Shown: in pieces, positions 53,641-63,638 of the stretch
Position numbering within the stretch: position 1 is the stretch's first letter
Layout: every line of letters begins with the position of its first letter
Assembly (NCBI RefSeq): GCF_017873415.1
Contig: NZ_JAGGKD010000003.1
Span: forward strand, 248,001-312,000
DNA length: 64,000 bases
Source: Methanolobus bombayensis
Lineage (GTDB): Archaea > Halobacteriota > Methanosarcinia > Methanosarcinales > Methanosarcinaceae
Direction of reading: 5' to 3'
The notes under the pieces: model-generated
Databases searched by the model: none
Told to the model about the DNA's origin: nothing
What the model saw: only the letters and a program-made list of their open reading frames with translations
Translations under genes and position numbers: made by a program

Positions 53641-54924
53641 ATGAAAGTAATTATTATTGGTTCCGGACTGGGCGGACTTTTGAGTGCGGCAAAGCTTTCA
53701 AAAGCAGGATATGAAGTAGAGATCTTTGAACGCCTCCCAATTATCGGAGGGAGATTCACTAATATTCTCTATCAGGGTTTTCAGTTGAGCACCGGTGCGC
53801 TTCACATGATACCGCACGGACCTGCAGGTCCACTTTCACAACTGCTGAAAGAAGTCGGCGCAGATGTAGATATCATTCGCAAAAAACCAGTTTCTGTCAT
53901 CAGAATACCAAGAACTAAAAAAGACACAGATTACAAATTTGGCCATAAAGACCTTCTTTTTGAGGACTTTAAAGTTCCATTCTCAATTTTAAATCGCCTT
54001 AAACTCATATACTACATCGCAAGTACAAGGAAAAACCCTCCTACAGGACAATCTTTTGAGGAGTGGTGCAGAAAGCACATACCTCAAGACTGGACACACC
54101 GTATTTCTGATTCATTCTTTGGATGGGCCCTTAGTCTGAAAAGTGCAGATGTTCCTGTGGAAGAAGCTTTTGCCATTATTGAGAACCTATACCGTTTCGG
54201 AGGACCTGGAATCCCAATGGGAGGATGCAAAGGAGTTACCGATGCACTTGTAGATATCATTACAAACAATGGGGGAACCATACACACATCTTCAGAGGTT
54301 ACAGGCTTCGAATTTAATAATGACAGGGTTACCGCAGTTATTGTAGATGGTAATGAACATGCTGCTGATATTGTTATCAGCGATATCGGACACCCAGCTA
54401 CTGCAAACCTCATAAGACCCGAGACAGACATTAGTGGAATGGATGAATACACGCGCACATCAAAAAGTCTCAAGCCATCCGCAGGAATTAAGATCTGCCT
54501 TTCCTCCGACAAACCACTTATCGGACATGGTGGCGTCTTACTCACCCCTTATGCAAAAAGAGTGAACGGAATTAATGAAGTAACAAATGTTGACCCCTCT
54601 CTTGCACCGGTCGGAAAACACCTTACAATGGCACACCAATGTGTCCACTGGAACAATATTGATAATCTTGACAGGGAAATAGAACTGGGACTTGAAGACC
54701 TCAAGGACATATTCTCAGGAAAAAAATATGAAGTACTTCTGATACAATCATACTCAAACGACTGGCCTGTGAACAGATCACCTTCCGGAGCTGACCTTCA
54801 GAACAGAACTCCGATACCAAACCTTTATGTAGTAGGCGATGGAGCGAAAGGTAAAGGTGGCATCGAAGTTGAAGGAATTGCCCTGGGGGTAAAGAATTGT
54901 ATGCAGGAAATTTTGATTCCGTAA
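53641..54924 (+). CDS. CrtI/phytoene-desaturase-family FAD oxidoreductase
   Basis: A 427-residue flavoprotein. The FAD-binding motif IIIGSGLGGLLSAAKLS is at the start, followed by EIFERLPIIGGR, and the C-terminal FAD contact LYVVGDGAKGKGGIEVEG. These are features of the phytoene desaturase/NAD(P)-binding-8 family. A homologue in Methanosarcina acetivorans was reported to be responsible for hydroxyarchaeol formation, so this may act on isoprenoid chains of lipids or of methanophenazine. Coupled to a small ferredoxin upstream. The exact substrate cannot be read from sequence. Confidence 0.8.
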   Translation: MKVIIIGSGLGGLLSAAKLSKAGYEVEIFERLPIIGGRFTNILYQGFQLSTGALHMIPHGPAGPLSQLLKEVGADVDIIRKKPVSVIRIPRTKKDTDYKFGHKDLLFEDFKVPFSILNRLKLIYYIASTRKNPPTGQSFEEWCRKHIPQDWTHRISDSFFGWALSLKSADVPVEEAFAIIENLYRFGGPGIPMGGCKGVTDALVDIITNNGGTIHTSSEVTGFEFNNDRVTAVIVDGNEHAADIVISDIGHPATANLIRPETDISGMDEYTRTSKSLKPSAGIKICLSSDKPLIGHGGVLLTPYAKRVNGINEVTNVDPSLAPVGKHLTMAHQCVHWNNIDNLDREIELGLEDLKDIFSGKKYEVLLIQSYSNDWPVNRSPSGADLQNRTPIPNLYVVGDGAKGKGGIEVEGIALGVKNCMQEILIP

Positions 54925-54987
54925 TCAATATAAAAATCATTGCCGGTAAAACTTATGTAATGGTTAAATTAAATCAAGGAACTAACA

Positions 54988-55974
54988 ATGGATGAATTTG
55001 CCACATTCTGCCGTAATGTCTTCATACCTGTCACAAATATTTGCAGGAACAATTGCAGGTATTGCACCTTTAGGTGTGACCCGGAAGATCCAGATGCAAA
55101 ACTGATGAAGATAGAAGAAATCCTGCCTATTCTGGAAGAAGGAAAAAAAGCAGGATGTACAGAAGTTCTTTTTACATTTGGGGAATATGCAGAAGAAGTT
55201 CCAAAGTATAAAGATTGGCTGGAAAAGCTTGGATATAGCAACAATGTTGACTACATATGTGAATTATGCAGAATAGCCATTAATACAGGTCTTTTGCCAC
55301 ATACCAATGCAGGTATATTGAACTATACGGAGCTTGAGAAGCTTAAACCTTTGAATGCAAGTATGGGATTAATGCTGGAGACAACAGCAGAATTAGCAGC
55401 GCATGAGGGGTCTCCCGGAAAAGTCCCTTCCAGGAGAATCAATACTATACGTTACGCAGGCGAATTAAATATCCCTTTTACAACTGGCCTGCTAATAGGT
55501 ATTGGTGAAACATTGGATGACAGGATAAATTCTCTTCTGACCATTGCCGAACTGCATGAAGAGTACGGGCACATACAGGAAGTAATTATACAGAACTTTA
55601 TTCCAAAACCAGATACTCCTATGGCAGATATGCCGATACCCACAGAAGAAGAAATGATGCAAGTGGTATTGATAGCCAGAGAGATACTTCCGAACGATGT
55701 GGCGATTCAGGTTGCACCGAACCTTATTGACCCATATCTTATGATACAGTGTGGTGCCAGTGACCTTGGTGGAATCTCACCAACCACAATTGACTGGATT
55801 AACCCGGAATCTGAATGGCCAGATGTGTCAGAACTAAAAAAGATGCTTCATGAAGTCGAACTTAAGGAAAGACTTCCAATTTATCCGCAGTACATTAAAA
55901 AAGGGTGGTACAGCGATAATCTGAAAGATCTTATAAAAGGTCTTGCAAATGAAGATGGGTATCGTGAAATATAA
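54988..55974 (+). CDS. cofG: CofG, FO synthase subunit 1 (radical SAM)
   Basis: Half of 7,8-didemethyl-8-hydroxy-5-deazariboflavin (FO) synthase, the chromophore step of F420. 328 residues. The radical SAM motif is C19-x3-C23-x2-C26 (CRNNCRYC) behind FIPVTNI. VLFTFGE and GLLIGIGET are CofG-typical. ATG 54988 follows AGGAACT. The following cofH starts 52 bases later, so the subunits are expressed together. Confidence 0.95.
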   Translation: MDEFATFCRNVFIPVTNICRNNCRYCTFRCDPEDPDAKLMKIEEILPILEEGKKAGCTEVLFTFGEYAEEVPKYKDWLEKLGYSNNVDYICELCRIAINTGLLPHTNAGILNYTELEKLKPLNASMGLMLETTAELAAHEGSPGKVPSRRINTIRYAGELNIPFTTGLLIGIGETLDDRINSLLTIAELHEEYGHIQEVIIQNFIPKPDTPMADMPIPTEEEMMQVVLIAREILPNDVAIQVAPNLIDPYLMIQCGASDLGGISPTTIDWINPESEWPDVSELKKMLHEVELKERLPIYPQYIKKGWYSDNLKDLIKGLANEDGYREI

Positions 55975-56026
55975 TTTCCGATTGGGCACACATTTTAAAT
56001 ACAAAAGAAAAGTATCGGTGACAACT

Positions 56027-57142
56027 ATGAATCCTATTATCCCAAATGAAATTGTTGAACGGGCCTATAAAGGTACAATCACAAAAGAAGATGCTCTTTT
56101 TCTTCTGGAGATACCGCCGTTCAAATTGTTCGAACTTGCAGACAGGTTACGTCAGGAAACCGTAGGTGATACTGTAACCTATGTAGTAAACCGCAATATC
56201 AATTTCACAAACAGATGTGTTGGAACCTGTGGTTTTTGTGCGTTCAGGGATAATTCAGGATACATTATGGATACACAGCAGATACTCAATAAAATAGGAG
56301 AAGCTGAGAGTATGGGAGCCACAGAGGTTTGCATTCAGGGCGGACTGCTGCCAGATGTGGACATTGATTTTTATACTGACATTATAAGATCAGTAAAGAC
56401 AGAGTTCCCACACATACATACCCACGCATTTTCACCAATGGAAATTTACCATGCAGCAAAGAAGAGCAACATAACCGTTGATGAGGCACTTATGCGTCTT
56501 AAAAATGCAGGACTTGATACCATGCCCGGAACCGCTGCAGAGATACTTTCTGACAGAGTGAGGGACATAATCTGCCCGAGTAAGCTAAAGACCAATGAAT
56601 GGGTGGATGTAATCACCAAGGCACACCAGACAGGTATCAACACTACCGCAACAATCATGTACGGACACGTGGAGACGATCGAGGAGCGTATCGACCATAT
56701 AATGCTTATCAGGGATATTCAGAAAAAGACGGGCGGTTTCACGGAATTCGTTCCACTGACATTCATGCCCTATAACAATAAGATCGGCTGTGAAATGATA
56801 AAAGAAGGCAGGTATGCTACCCCGGGAATACAGGATCTTCAATTATATGCACTTGCACGCATAATTCTTAATACCCATATCACAAACATCCAGGCAAGCT
56901 GGGTCAAGCTGGGAAAGAAGCTGGCACAGGTAGCTCTCTTTTGTGGCGTTAATGACCTCGGTGGCACCCTTATGGAAGAGAAGATCTCGGCTTCTGCAGG
57001 TTCTACAAACGGCCAGTTCATGTCAGCACAGGAACTGGAATGGTTTATCAAGACATCCGGAAGGCGACCTTTACAGAGGAACACAACATATAATCCGATT
57101 CTCAATAACGATTCAGAACAAGTGGAGTTCAAGATCGCTTGA
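56027..57142 (+). CDS. cofH: CofH, FO synthase subunit 2 (radical SAM)
   Basis: Second FO synthase subunit, joins 5-amino-6-ribitylamino-uracil with tyrosine-derived fragment. 371 residues. The radical SAM motif is C64-x3-C68-x2-C71 (CVGTCGFC) in NFTNRCVGTCGFCAF. EVCIQGGLLP and HAFSPMEI segments are typical of the CofH/MqnC group. ATG 56027 follows CGGTGA; the frame is open upstream into the cofG end and was trimmed. Confidence 0.94.
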   Translation: MNPIIPNEIVERAYKGTITKEDALFLLEIPPFKLFELADRLRQETVGDTVTYVVNRNINFTNRCVGTCGFCAFRDNSGYIMDTQQILNKIGEAESMGATEVCIQGGLLPDVDIDFYTDIIRSVKTEFPHIHTHAFSPMEIYHAAKKSNITVDEALMRLKNAGLDTMPGTAAEILSDRVRDIICPSKLKTNEWVDVITKAHQTGINTTATIMYGHVETIEERIDHIMLIRDIQKKTGGFTEFVPLTFMPYNNKIGCEMIKEGRYATPGIQDLQLYALARIILNTHITNIQASWVKLGKKLAQVALFCGVNDLGGTLMEEKISASAGSTNGQFMSAQELEWFIKTSGRRPLQRNTTYNPILNNDSEQVEFKIA

Positions 57143-57202
57143 GTGTTCAAAGAACTGTAAAACTACAGACATTTCGGAAGAACCGTTTTGTGAGGAAACA
57201 CA

Positions 57203-57838
57203 ATGAAAGCATTGATACCTTATAAAAAGAAAAACGCCAAATCGAGGCTTTCACCTGCACTTACCCTGAAAGAGCGTGAGGAATTTGTAGAGCTTATGCT
57301 AAAGGACGTAGTCTCAAGTCTAAAGGAAGCCGGCATCAAAGAAATAGACATACTGACAACACCTGATAATGGCGTTCCAAAAGATCTGGATGTCAATATA
57401 ATCCTCAGTGAACACGACCTTAATGAAGCAATAAATAGCTATCTTGAGCGGGAAATCAAACCAATATTCATTATAATGGCAGATCTTCCCCTTGTAAGAG
57501 CAAAACACGTGGAAGATATTATTTCAAGGACAGAGGATGTTGTGATCGTCCCCGGCAAAGGAGGAGGAACAAACGTCATTTTCGTAAAAGATCCTTCTAA
57601 TTACCATGTCAAATACTATGGTTCCAGTTTCCTTAACCATTGCAATATAGCTAAAAGCAGGAACTGTTCTGTTTTCATATATGATTCATTCCTGTTGAGC
57701 ACAGATATTGACGAACCACATGACCTGGTAGAGATAATGCTTCATGGCCGTGGTAATTCACAAAGATATGTGAATGAAAGGTTTGATATGAAAACAGGCA
57801 AGACCAGAGCAAAGATAAATGCTACAGGCAATGCATAA
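57203..57838 (+). CDS. cofC: CofC, 2-phospho-L-lactate guanylyltransferase
   Basis: Activates 2-phospholactate (or phosphoenolpyruvate) with GTP for F420 assembly. 211 residues. The nucleotidyltransferase start IPYKKKNAKSRLSP with its Lys and Arg, the MADLPLV Asp motif and PGKGGGTNVIF are typical for CofC. Sixty bases after cofH, completing a cofGHC cluster. Confidence 0.93.
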   Translation: MKALIPYKKKNAKSRLSPALTLKEREEFVELMLKDVVSSLKEAGIKEIDILTTPDNGVPKDLDVNIILSEHDLNEAINSYLEREIKPIFIIMADLPLVRAKHVEDIISRTEDVVIVPGKGGGTNVIFVKDPSNYHVKYYGSSFLNHCNIAKSRNCSVFIYDSFLLSTDIDEPHDLVEIMLHGRGNSQRYVNERFDMKTGKTRAKINATGNA

Positions 57839-57958
57839 ACCACATATATTCCTTATTCCATATTGGTTTCCCTGATTACTAGTATTCTGATAAAGATTTA
57901 GAAAGATATATTTCCATTTAAATTATTAATGACAAATCATACAAATTTATAGGTGATA

Positions 57959-58135
57959 ATGGTGACCATCAACGTAAATAAATTCAAATGCGGATACTGC
58001 GGTGCATGTGTAAGTGTGTGTCCTGTTGGCGCACTTGAGTTGGTCGAAACCTGGATAGAAGTAAATGATCTATGTACTTCTTGCGGCATCTGTTCCAAAA
58101 TATGCCCTGTCGGAGCCATTGAGGTGAAAAAGTGA
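57959..58135 (+). CDS. Two-[4Fe-4S] ferredoxin paired with geranylgeranyl reductase
   Basis: A 58-residue ferredoxin. Cluster motifs: C-x2-C-x2-C-x3-CP ([12 protein letters not shown] near 11-22) and [12 protein letters not shown] near 40-51. A homologous ferredoxin next to geranylgeranyl reductase in Methanosarcina acetivorans is known to be required for full lipid reduction. The start may be ATG 57959 or GTG 57962, judged by spacing from AGGTGAT; GTG 57953 is inside the ribosome site. Overlaps the reductase gene by four bases. Confidence 0.93.
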   Translation: MVTINVNKFKCGYCGACVSVCPVGALELVETWIEVNDLCTSCGICSKICPVGAIEVKK

Positions 58136-59349
58136 AAAATGAATATGATGTTGTGGTTATAGGCGCCGGTCCGGCAGGATCCATCACTGCTAAAACAGCA
58201 GCTGAAAAGGGCCTCAGTGTCTTATTGATTGAGAAACGACAGGAGATTGGTGACCCGGTAAGGTGTGCTGAAGGAGTAAGTAAGGTATGGCTCAGAAAGC
58301 ACATAGAACCAGATCATCGCTGGATATGCTCAGATGTAAAAGGATCGCGTATCTACACTCCTGACGGAACAATGATAGAAATGGCAGAAGAAATTGCAGG
58401 CGGGGAAGTAGGATATGTTCTTGAACGTAAGATCTTTGACAGAGCTCTTGCTTACGAAGCTTCAAAAGTCGGTGCAGAAGTAATGGTTAAGACAAGAGCT
58501 ACCGGACTTATCATTGAAAATGGATTTATCAAAGGTGTTAAAGTATCCCATCTTGGAGAATCATACGATATTAAAGCTAGAATTGTAGTGGGTGCTGACG
58601 GAGTGGAATCAAAGGTCGGCAGATGGGCAGGAATCGATACGTCCCTTAAACCAGTAGACATTGAAACCTGTGCTCAGTACCTTATGAGTGGTACAGGCAT
58701 TGACCAGGACTATTGCTATTTCTATCTGGGTAATGAAGTTGCTCCTGCAGGTTATATATGGATATTCCCTAAAGGAAATGACATGGCTAATGTTGGCATA
58801 GGAATCCTGGGAAATAAATCAGGTAATGGAAAACATGCAATTGACTACCTCAATGATTTTGTAAAAGATAAATACCCGGATGCAAAAATACTGGAAGTAG
58901 ATATTGGTGGAGTTCCTGTAAGCGGGAGTATCGATAGAACCATTGCTGACGGATTAATGCTGGTAGGAGATTCAGCCAGACAATCCGACCCTATCACAGG
59001 TGGTGGAATCATCAATGCAATGGAAGCCGGAAAGATTGCCGGAGAAGTTGCATACAACGCTATATCCAAGGGTGATGTCTCAACAAAAGCACTTAATGAG
59101 TATGAAGAGAAATGGCGGGAAACCATTGGTCGTGAGATCAATAACAGCCTGATAGTCAAGGATACATTCACCAAATTTACAGATAGAGAACTTAACTCAC
59201 TTGGACATTCACTTGAAGGAGTGAATTTCTCAAGTATGAGTCTGCTGGACTTGCTTTATGCGCTTTTCAAAGCAAACAAGAAACTCCTATGGGATTTAAG
59301 AGTTCTTTTCAAGACTGTGGTCAAATATGAACTTGATTTTGAAAAATAA
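58132..59349 (+). CDS. Digeranylgeranylglycerophospholipid reductase (geranylgeranyl reductase)
   Basis: FAD enzyme that saturates the isoprenoid chains of archaeal membrane lipids. 405 residues. The FAD motif [18 protein letters not shown] opens the protein; [11 protein letters not shown] bears the conserved Cys, and [20 protein letters not shown] binds FAD. GTG 58132 overlaps the ferredoxin stop (GTGA) and follows GAGGTGA with four bases between. Followed by a strong hairpin terminator. Confidence 0.94.
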   Translation: MKNEYDVVVIGAGPAGSITAKTAAEKGLSVLLIEKRQEIGDPVRCAEGVSKVWLRKHIEPDHRWICSDVKGSRIYTPDGTMIEMAEEIAGGEVGYVLERKIFDRALAYEASKVGAEVMVKTRATGLIIENGFIKGVKVSHLGESYDIKARIVVGADGVESKVGRWAGIDTSLKPVDIETCAQYLMSGTGIDQDYCYFYLGNEVAPAGYIWIFPKGNDMANVGIGILGNKSGNGKHAIDYLNDFVKDKYPDAKILEVDIGGVPVSGSIDRTIADGLMLVGDSARQSDPITGGGIINAMEAGKIAGEVAYNAISKGDVSTKALNEYEEKWRETIGREINNSLIVKDTFTKFTDRELNSLGHSLEGVNFSSMSLLDLLYALFKANKKLLWDLRVLFKTVVKYELDFEK

Positions 59350-59371
59350 AGTGATAATATAATCACTTTAT
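59346..59371. terminator. Hairpin between ggr and trkH (convergent)
   Basis: ATAAAGTGAT / ATCACTTTAT, a ten-base-pair stem with an AATATA loop that includes the reductase stop codon region. On the plus strand CGCATTTCTTTTTTATTT follows, a good terminator tail. It can serve the convergent trkH gene too. Confidence 0.8.
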
Positions 59372-59406
59372 CGCATTTCTTTTTTATTTGATTTTCATAA
59401 TATGTT

Positions 59407-60840
59407 TTACCTTCTCCAGAACTCAGGGGTCAGCATTACTATAACAGTGAAAACCTCGAGCCTGCCTATCCACATATTTGCAATAAGCAATATTTTCCCA
59501 ACAAGAGGTAAAACATCAAAATTTGCCATTGGACCTACAAGACCGAAACCCGGACCAATGTTACCCAGTGTTGCAATTGATGCTGTGACAGAACTTATAA
59601 TATCCATACCCATAAGAGAAAGAAGGCCTGTTGACACTGCAAATATCATAAAGTAGATCACTACAAAAGAAACAATTGCCTGCATAACATCGTCAGGAAC
59701 TGTTTTGTTGTTGTGCTTGATGGGCTGCACTGCACGTGGATGTATAGATTTGAAAAGAGCACGTTTTGCATATTTGAGAAGAAGAAGGAACCTCACAACT
59801 TTAATACCACCGGAAGTTGAACCGGCGCATCCACCTATGAACATTACTGCAAGTAATACGATCTTTGCAGAATCAACCCATAAATTGAAATCCACCGTTG
59901 CAAAACCTGTTGTTGTCATGATTGAAATTACCTGAAATACCGCATATCTGAATGATGATGATATGGTCTCATCCATATAATTCCAGAGACTGAATGTGAG
60001 TATTGAGGTTGCAATGATTATGACAACAGCATAGAATTTGAACTCATCATCCTTTACAAGACTTTTCCTGTCAGTATATAGCGTGCGGTAGTGGAGAGCA
60101 AAGTTAGCCCCGGCAATGAACATGAAAAGAGTTATGATACCTTCAATAAGAGGATTATTGAATGAAGCAATACTCTGAGCATAAGGGGAAAAACCACCAC
60201 AAGCCATTGTGGTAAAAGTATGTGTTATTGCATCATATACAGACATACCTGCAAGCAAAAGAGCAACAACCTCAATCAAAGAAATAGAACAATAAACCAT
60301 CCAAAGGATTTTTGCTGTTTCCCTTATCCTCGGTTTGATCTTGTCTTCTGTTGGACCGGGAGCTTCTGCCCTGAACAACTGCCTTCCTGCAACCCCAAGT
60401 TTAGGGAGAATTGCAATGAAAAGCATTATGATACCCATACCTCCCAGCCATTGTGTCATGCTGCGCCAGAAAAGTATACTGCGTGAATGGGCTTCGATAT
60501 CCAGAAGAACAGTAGCTCCGGTGGTTGTAAAACCGGACATTGATTCAAAAAGTGAATTTACAGGGCTTATGCCATCCAGCATGTAAGGAATCGAACCGAA
60601 GACAGCAGCTGAAAGCCATCCCAGCGCAACTATGGCAAAACCTTCTCTTGCTTTCCATTCATCAGGAGAATTATAACGTTTGGAGAGAAAAATACCAGTT
60701 AAGCCCGTAATTGTCACCGCAATAAGGAAAGGATAAAGCGAGTCACCATAATAAATAGCCACTATCAAAGGAACAAGCATTATAGCGCCCAGAAACCTTA
60801 GAAGAGCACCTAAAACGTTCAATATGACCCCATATTTCAA
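59407..60840 (-). CDS. trkH: TrkH-type potassium uptake membrane subunit
   Basis: K+-conducting subunit, 477 residues, with repeated M1-P-M2 units. Selectivity-filter-like loops: GFTTTGATV near the first repeat, [19 protein letters not shown] and [10 protein letters not shown]. The start is TTG 60840, with GGGGAG upstream; it gives the expected N-terminus [12 protein letters not shown] longer frame to 60879 would overlap trkA and is not preferred. Downstream of trkA, with which it works. Confidence 0.92.
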   Translation of the reverse strand: MKYGVILNVLGALLRFLGAIMLVPLIVAIYYGDSLYPFLIAVTITGLTGIFLSKRYNSPDEWKAREGFAIVALGWLSAAVFGSIPYMLDGISPVNSLFESMSGFTTTGATVLLDIEAHSRSILFWRSMTQWLGGMGIIMLFIAILPKLGVAGRQLFRAEAPGPTEDKIKPRIRETAKILWMVYCSISLIEVVALLLAGMSVYDAITHTFTTMACGGFSPYAQSIASFNNPLIEGIITLFMFIAGANFALHYRTLYTDRKSLVKDDEFKFYAVVIIIATSILTFSLWNYMDETISSSFRYAVFQVISIMTTTGFATVDFNLWVDSAKIVLLAVMFIGGCAGSTSGGIKVVRFLLLLKYAKRALFKSIHPRAVQPIKHNNKTVPDDVMQAIVSFVVIYFMIFAVSTGLLSLMGMDIISSVTASIATLGNIGPGFGLVGPMANFDVLPLVGKILLIANMWIGRLEVFTVIVMLTPEFWRR

Positions 60841-60859
60841 GAAAACATCTCCCCAGGAA

Positions 60860-62194
60860 CTACTTGAACAGCTTTTCAACTTCAGAATTTGCAGACTGGA
60901 GACTGAATACCACTACACGATCTCCTTCCTCTATCACATACTCACCACGAGGAACCACCGTGTTGCCTTTATGAACAACCATACTTATAATAGCACCTGG
61001 TGGGAACTTTACATTTTTCAGAGGTTTGCCAACGATCTTTGACTTCTTGGAAGTTGTGTATTCCACGATTTCTGCTTTTTCGCCTTCAATAGTTGTTATG
61101 GACTCTATTCCCTGTCCAAATGTAAGTTTAAGGACTTCATTAACAGTTGCCTGCCTTGGACTTACAGCACTGTCTACACCAACCATCTCAAATAATGATA
61201 CATAATCTGAGCGATCCGATCTGGCAATCACTTTTTTCACGCCAAGTTGTTTCGCAAGCAGAGAGCATAGTAGATTCTTCTCATCACTATTTGTCACGGA
61301 TATGACAACATCCATATCTGAAATGTCTTCCTCCTTCAGAAGATTGATATCTGTTCCATCACCATTAAGGACAAGCACACCAGGCAGTTCATCTGCGATA
61401 ACAAGAGACCTTTCTTTATCTGATTCAATCAGCTTAAGATCAAATTCACTCTTAGCAACCTGTTTTGCAAGATAGAAACCAACGATTCCTCCGCCAATGA
61501 TAAGCACTTTACTTCTTTTACCTGTCTTTTCCCCGAAAAGATCACGGACTTCTTTCATGGATGCAGGTTTTCCAATAACAACTATATGATCGTTGTTTTC
61601 TATTATATCCTCCCCATGAGGGATGATGACTTCCGTGTCCCTGAAAAGAGCGCTTACAATACAACAATTAGCAAGGTTGAGATCCTGCATTTGCTTTCCT
61701 ACAAGATTATGGTCCACAGGAACTACAAATTCCATCATTTCAACTTTACCATCTGCAAAAAGCTCTGCACCAATGGCAGAAGGAATAGCAAGTATCTGCG
61801 CAACTTCCGATGCAAGAGCCAGTTCAGGACATATCATCAGATCAATGCCTATTTGCGGTCTTTTTGCAACCGGCTGGTCGATATAATCAGGGTTGCTTAC
61901 TCTTGCAACGGTTTTTAATTTATTTTTGTCATTTACCGTGAGCTTTGAAGCCATGCAGGCAACTATGTTAACTTCATCTGAACCGGTAACAGCTACCAGA
62001 AGACCAGCATCTTCCAGTGTTTCATGAAGAAGGGAAACATTAGCTCCATTACCATGTATTACATGAACATCAAGTTCATCTGCACGAGCGCATGCTTCCT
62101 CATTTTGATCGACAATAACAATGTCATTTGTCTGGTAAAGAGCCTTAGCAATGTGATAACCTACCTCACCAGCACCAATTATTACGATTTTCAT
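60860..62194 (-). CDS. trkA: TrkA, potassium uptake regulator with two RCK domains
   Basis: Cytoplasmic NAD-binding gating subunit for TrkH. 444 residues with two KTN/RCK repeats: the first begins MKIVIIGAGEVGYHIA and the second, near 232, VLIIGGGIVGFYLA. Each is followed by a TrkA-C domain (about 140-220 and 365-444). The stop lies 19 bases before the trkH start. An AT-rich leader with a palindrome lies upstream. Confidence 0.95.
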   Translation of the reverse strand: MKIVIIGAGEVGYHIAKALYQTNDIVIVDQNEEACARADELDVHVIHGNGANVSLLHETLEDAGLLVAVTGSDEVNIVACMASKLTVNDKNKLKTVARVSNPDYIDQPVAKRPQIGIDLMICPELALASEVAQILAIPSAIGAELFADGKVEMMEFVVPVDHNLVGKQMQDLNLANCCIVSALFRDTEVIIPHGEDIIENNDHIVVIGKPASMKEVRDLFGEKTGKRSKVLIIGGGIVGFYLAKQVAKSEFDLKLIESDKERSLVIADELPGVLVLNGDGTDINLLKEEDISDMDVVISVTNSDEKNLLCSLLAKQLGVKKVIARSDRSDYVSLFEMVGVDSAVSPRQATVNEVLKLTFGQGIESITTIEGEKAEIVEYTTSKKSKIVGKPLKNVKFPPGAIISMVVHKGNTVVPRGEYVIEEGDRVVVFSLQSANSEVEKLFK

Positions 62195-62277
62195 AATAAT
62201 ACCTTCAAAAGGTCATAACTGAGATATTCGTTGATACGAAAAACAAAACCGCATAATATGCTTATTGCTTTTTAAAC

Positions 62278-62297
62278 CTTACCATACAACTGGTAAG
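62278..62297. promoter_or_regulatory. Palindrome upstream of trkA
   Basis: CTTACCA / TGGTAAG arms around TACAAC. On the minus strand it lies just upstream of GTTTAAAAAG, a possible TATA element for trkA. It could be an operator. It is also downstream of dnaJ, so an mRNA hairpin role is not excluded. Confidence 0.4.
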
Positions 62298-62317
62298 ACA
62301 GTATAAATAATTGGCCT

Positions 62318-62353
62318 GAAAAAGAGAGTAAAAAATTATTAAAAAATGAAAAG
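62318..62353 (-). terminator. Oligo-T terminator after dnaJ
   Basis: On the minus strand the stretch is CTTTTCATTTTTTAATAATTTTTTACTCTCTTTTTC. Repeated T-runs without a stem are the common archaeal terminator type. They lie directly after the dnaJ stop. Confidence 0.65.
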
Positions 62354-62356
62354 ACG

Positions 62357-63538
62357 CTATGCGCCCGCTTCAAAAGCACCTTTTACTTTTTCAAAGATAC
62401 CTTTTCCACCTTTATTGGCTTTCATATCGGGCCCGCCATCAAGTTCCTGGAGCTTTTTGAAAAGCTCTTTTTGCTCATTTGAAAGTTTTGTTGGCGTTCT
62501 TACAATAATCTTCACAAGCTGATCACCATTTGAATGGCCATGAAGATGTGGCATACCCTTACCCTTAAGACGCAGTATGGAGTGAGTCTGCGTACCAGGC
62601 TTGATATTCATTTTCACTTTACCATGGAGTGTTGGTACCATTACATCCCCACCAAGTGCAGCAGTAGCAAAAGATATTACCTGTTCATAAACAATATCAT
62701 CACCCATACGCTGGAACTTATCATGTGGTTCTACGTGGATTACCACATAGAGATCACCGGATGGCGCTCCGGGACTACCTTCTTCTCCTTCTCCTCTGAC
62801 CTTCAGACGAAGTCCGTTGTCAGCACCCTTTGGAACTTTAACAGAGATCTTGCGGACCTTTTTCATCTTACCTGTGCCTTTACAGGCAGGACATGGGTCA
62901 TCTATAATCTCACCACGTCCATGACATGCATTACATGGACTTGTTGACATAAAAGTACCAAAAGGAGTTTTACGACCCTGTGTTACCTGACCCGAACCAT
63001 GACATGTAGGACATGTTTTCGGACTCGTGCCTGCCTTAGCGCCGGTACCGTTACAGGACTCACAATTTTCCGCCCTTGGAACGTTGATCTTTGTATCCAC
63101 ACCTTCTGCTGCCTGTTCAAGTGTGATACCCAGATCATAGCGCAGATCAGAACCTCTCATAGGTCCCTGTCTTCTCTGACCTCCGCCAAAGCCACCGAAA
63201 CCTCCAAAACCACCGAAGCCGCCACCTCCGAATATACTTCCAAGTATGTCGCCAAGATCTGCGAAGTCTCCGAAGTCTGCATTTCTGAAAATATCCTCCT
63301 GACTGTAACGGCCATCAATACCTGCATGACCGAACCTGTCATACTGTTCTCTCTTCTCTGCATCGGAAAGTACAGCATAGGCTTCGGATATTTCCTTGAA
63401 CTTCTCTTCAGCATCTTCTTCCTTGTTCTTATCCGGATGATATTTCAGAGCAAGCTTCCTATAAGCTTTCTTGATCTCGGACTCAGTGGCATCCTTGGAT
63501 ATACCTAATATTTCGTAATAATCGCGTGTGGTGGACAT
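62357..63538 (-). CDS. dnaJ: DnaJ, Hsp40 co-chaperone
   Basis: Type I Hsp40 that stimulates DnaK ATPase and delivers clients. 393 residues. J domain 1-70 with HPD at 34-36. A Gly/Phe-rich linker near 95-130 (repeated GGFGGF). Four CxxCxGxG zinc repeats: [24 protein letters not shown] and CPACKGTG. The C-terminal substrate-binding domain follows. One hundred bases after dnaK with a hairpin between. Confidence 0.97.
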   Translation of the reverse strand: MSTTRDYYEILGISKDATESEIKKAYRKLALKYHPDKNKEEDAEEKFKEISEAYAVLSDAEKREQYDRFGHAGIDGRYSQEDIFRNADFGDFADLGDILGSIFGGGGFGGFGGFGGFGGGQRRQGPMRGSDLRYDLGITLEQAAEGVDTKINVPRAENCESCNGTGAKAGTSPKTCPTCHGSGQVTQGRKTPFGTFMSTSPCNACHGRGEIIDDPCPACKGTGKMKKVRKISVKVPKGADNGLRLKVRGEGEEGSPGAPSGDLYVVIHVEPHDKFQRMGDDIVYEQVISFATAALGGDVMVPTLHGKVKMNIKPGTQTHSILRLKGKGMPHLHGHSNGDQLVKIIVRTPTKLSNEQKELFKKLQELDGGPDMKANKGGKGIFEKVKGAFEAGA

Positions 63539-63589
63539 GGATGATTCCTATGATATTATGTGATTTTTATTATTTTAAAATTAAAGGTA

Positions 63590-63619
63590 GTAAGATACTT
63601 CCAGATTAAAGTATCTTAC
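63590..63619 (-). terminator. Hairpin between dnaK and dnaJ
   Basis: GTAAGATACTT / AAGTATCTTAC, a perfect 11-bp stem with an eight-base loop, 20 bases after the dnaK stop. On the minus strand a moderately T-rich stretch follows. It may attenuate or process the dnaK-dnaJ transcript, giving more DnaK than DnaJ. Confidence 0.65.
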
Positions 63620-63638
63620 CCGGGTTATCCATGTGTGT

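Noticed and set aside
60841-60879. Longer trkH frame overlapping trkA
   Set aside because: The extra residues do not resemble TrkH, and TTG 60840 has GGGGAG at suitable distance.
62999-63508. 169-codon plus-strand frame
   Set aside because: Antisense to dnaJ; the repeat-like composition mirrors the zinc-finger and Gly/Phe codons.
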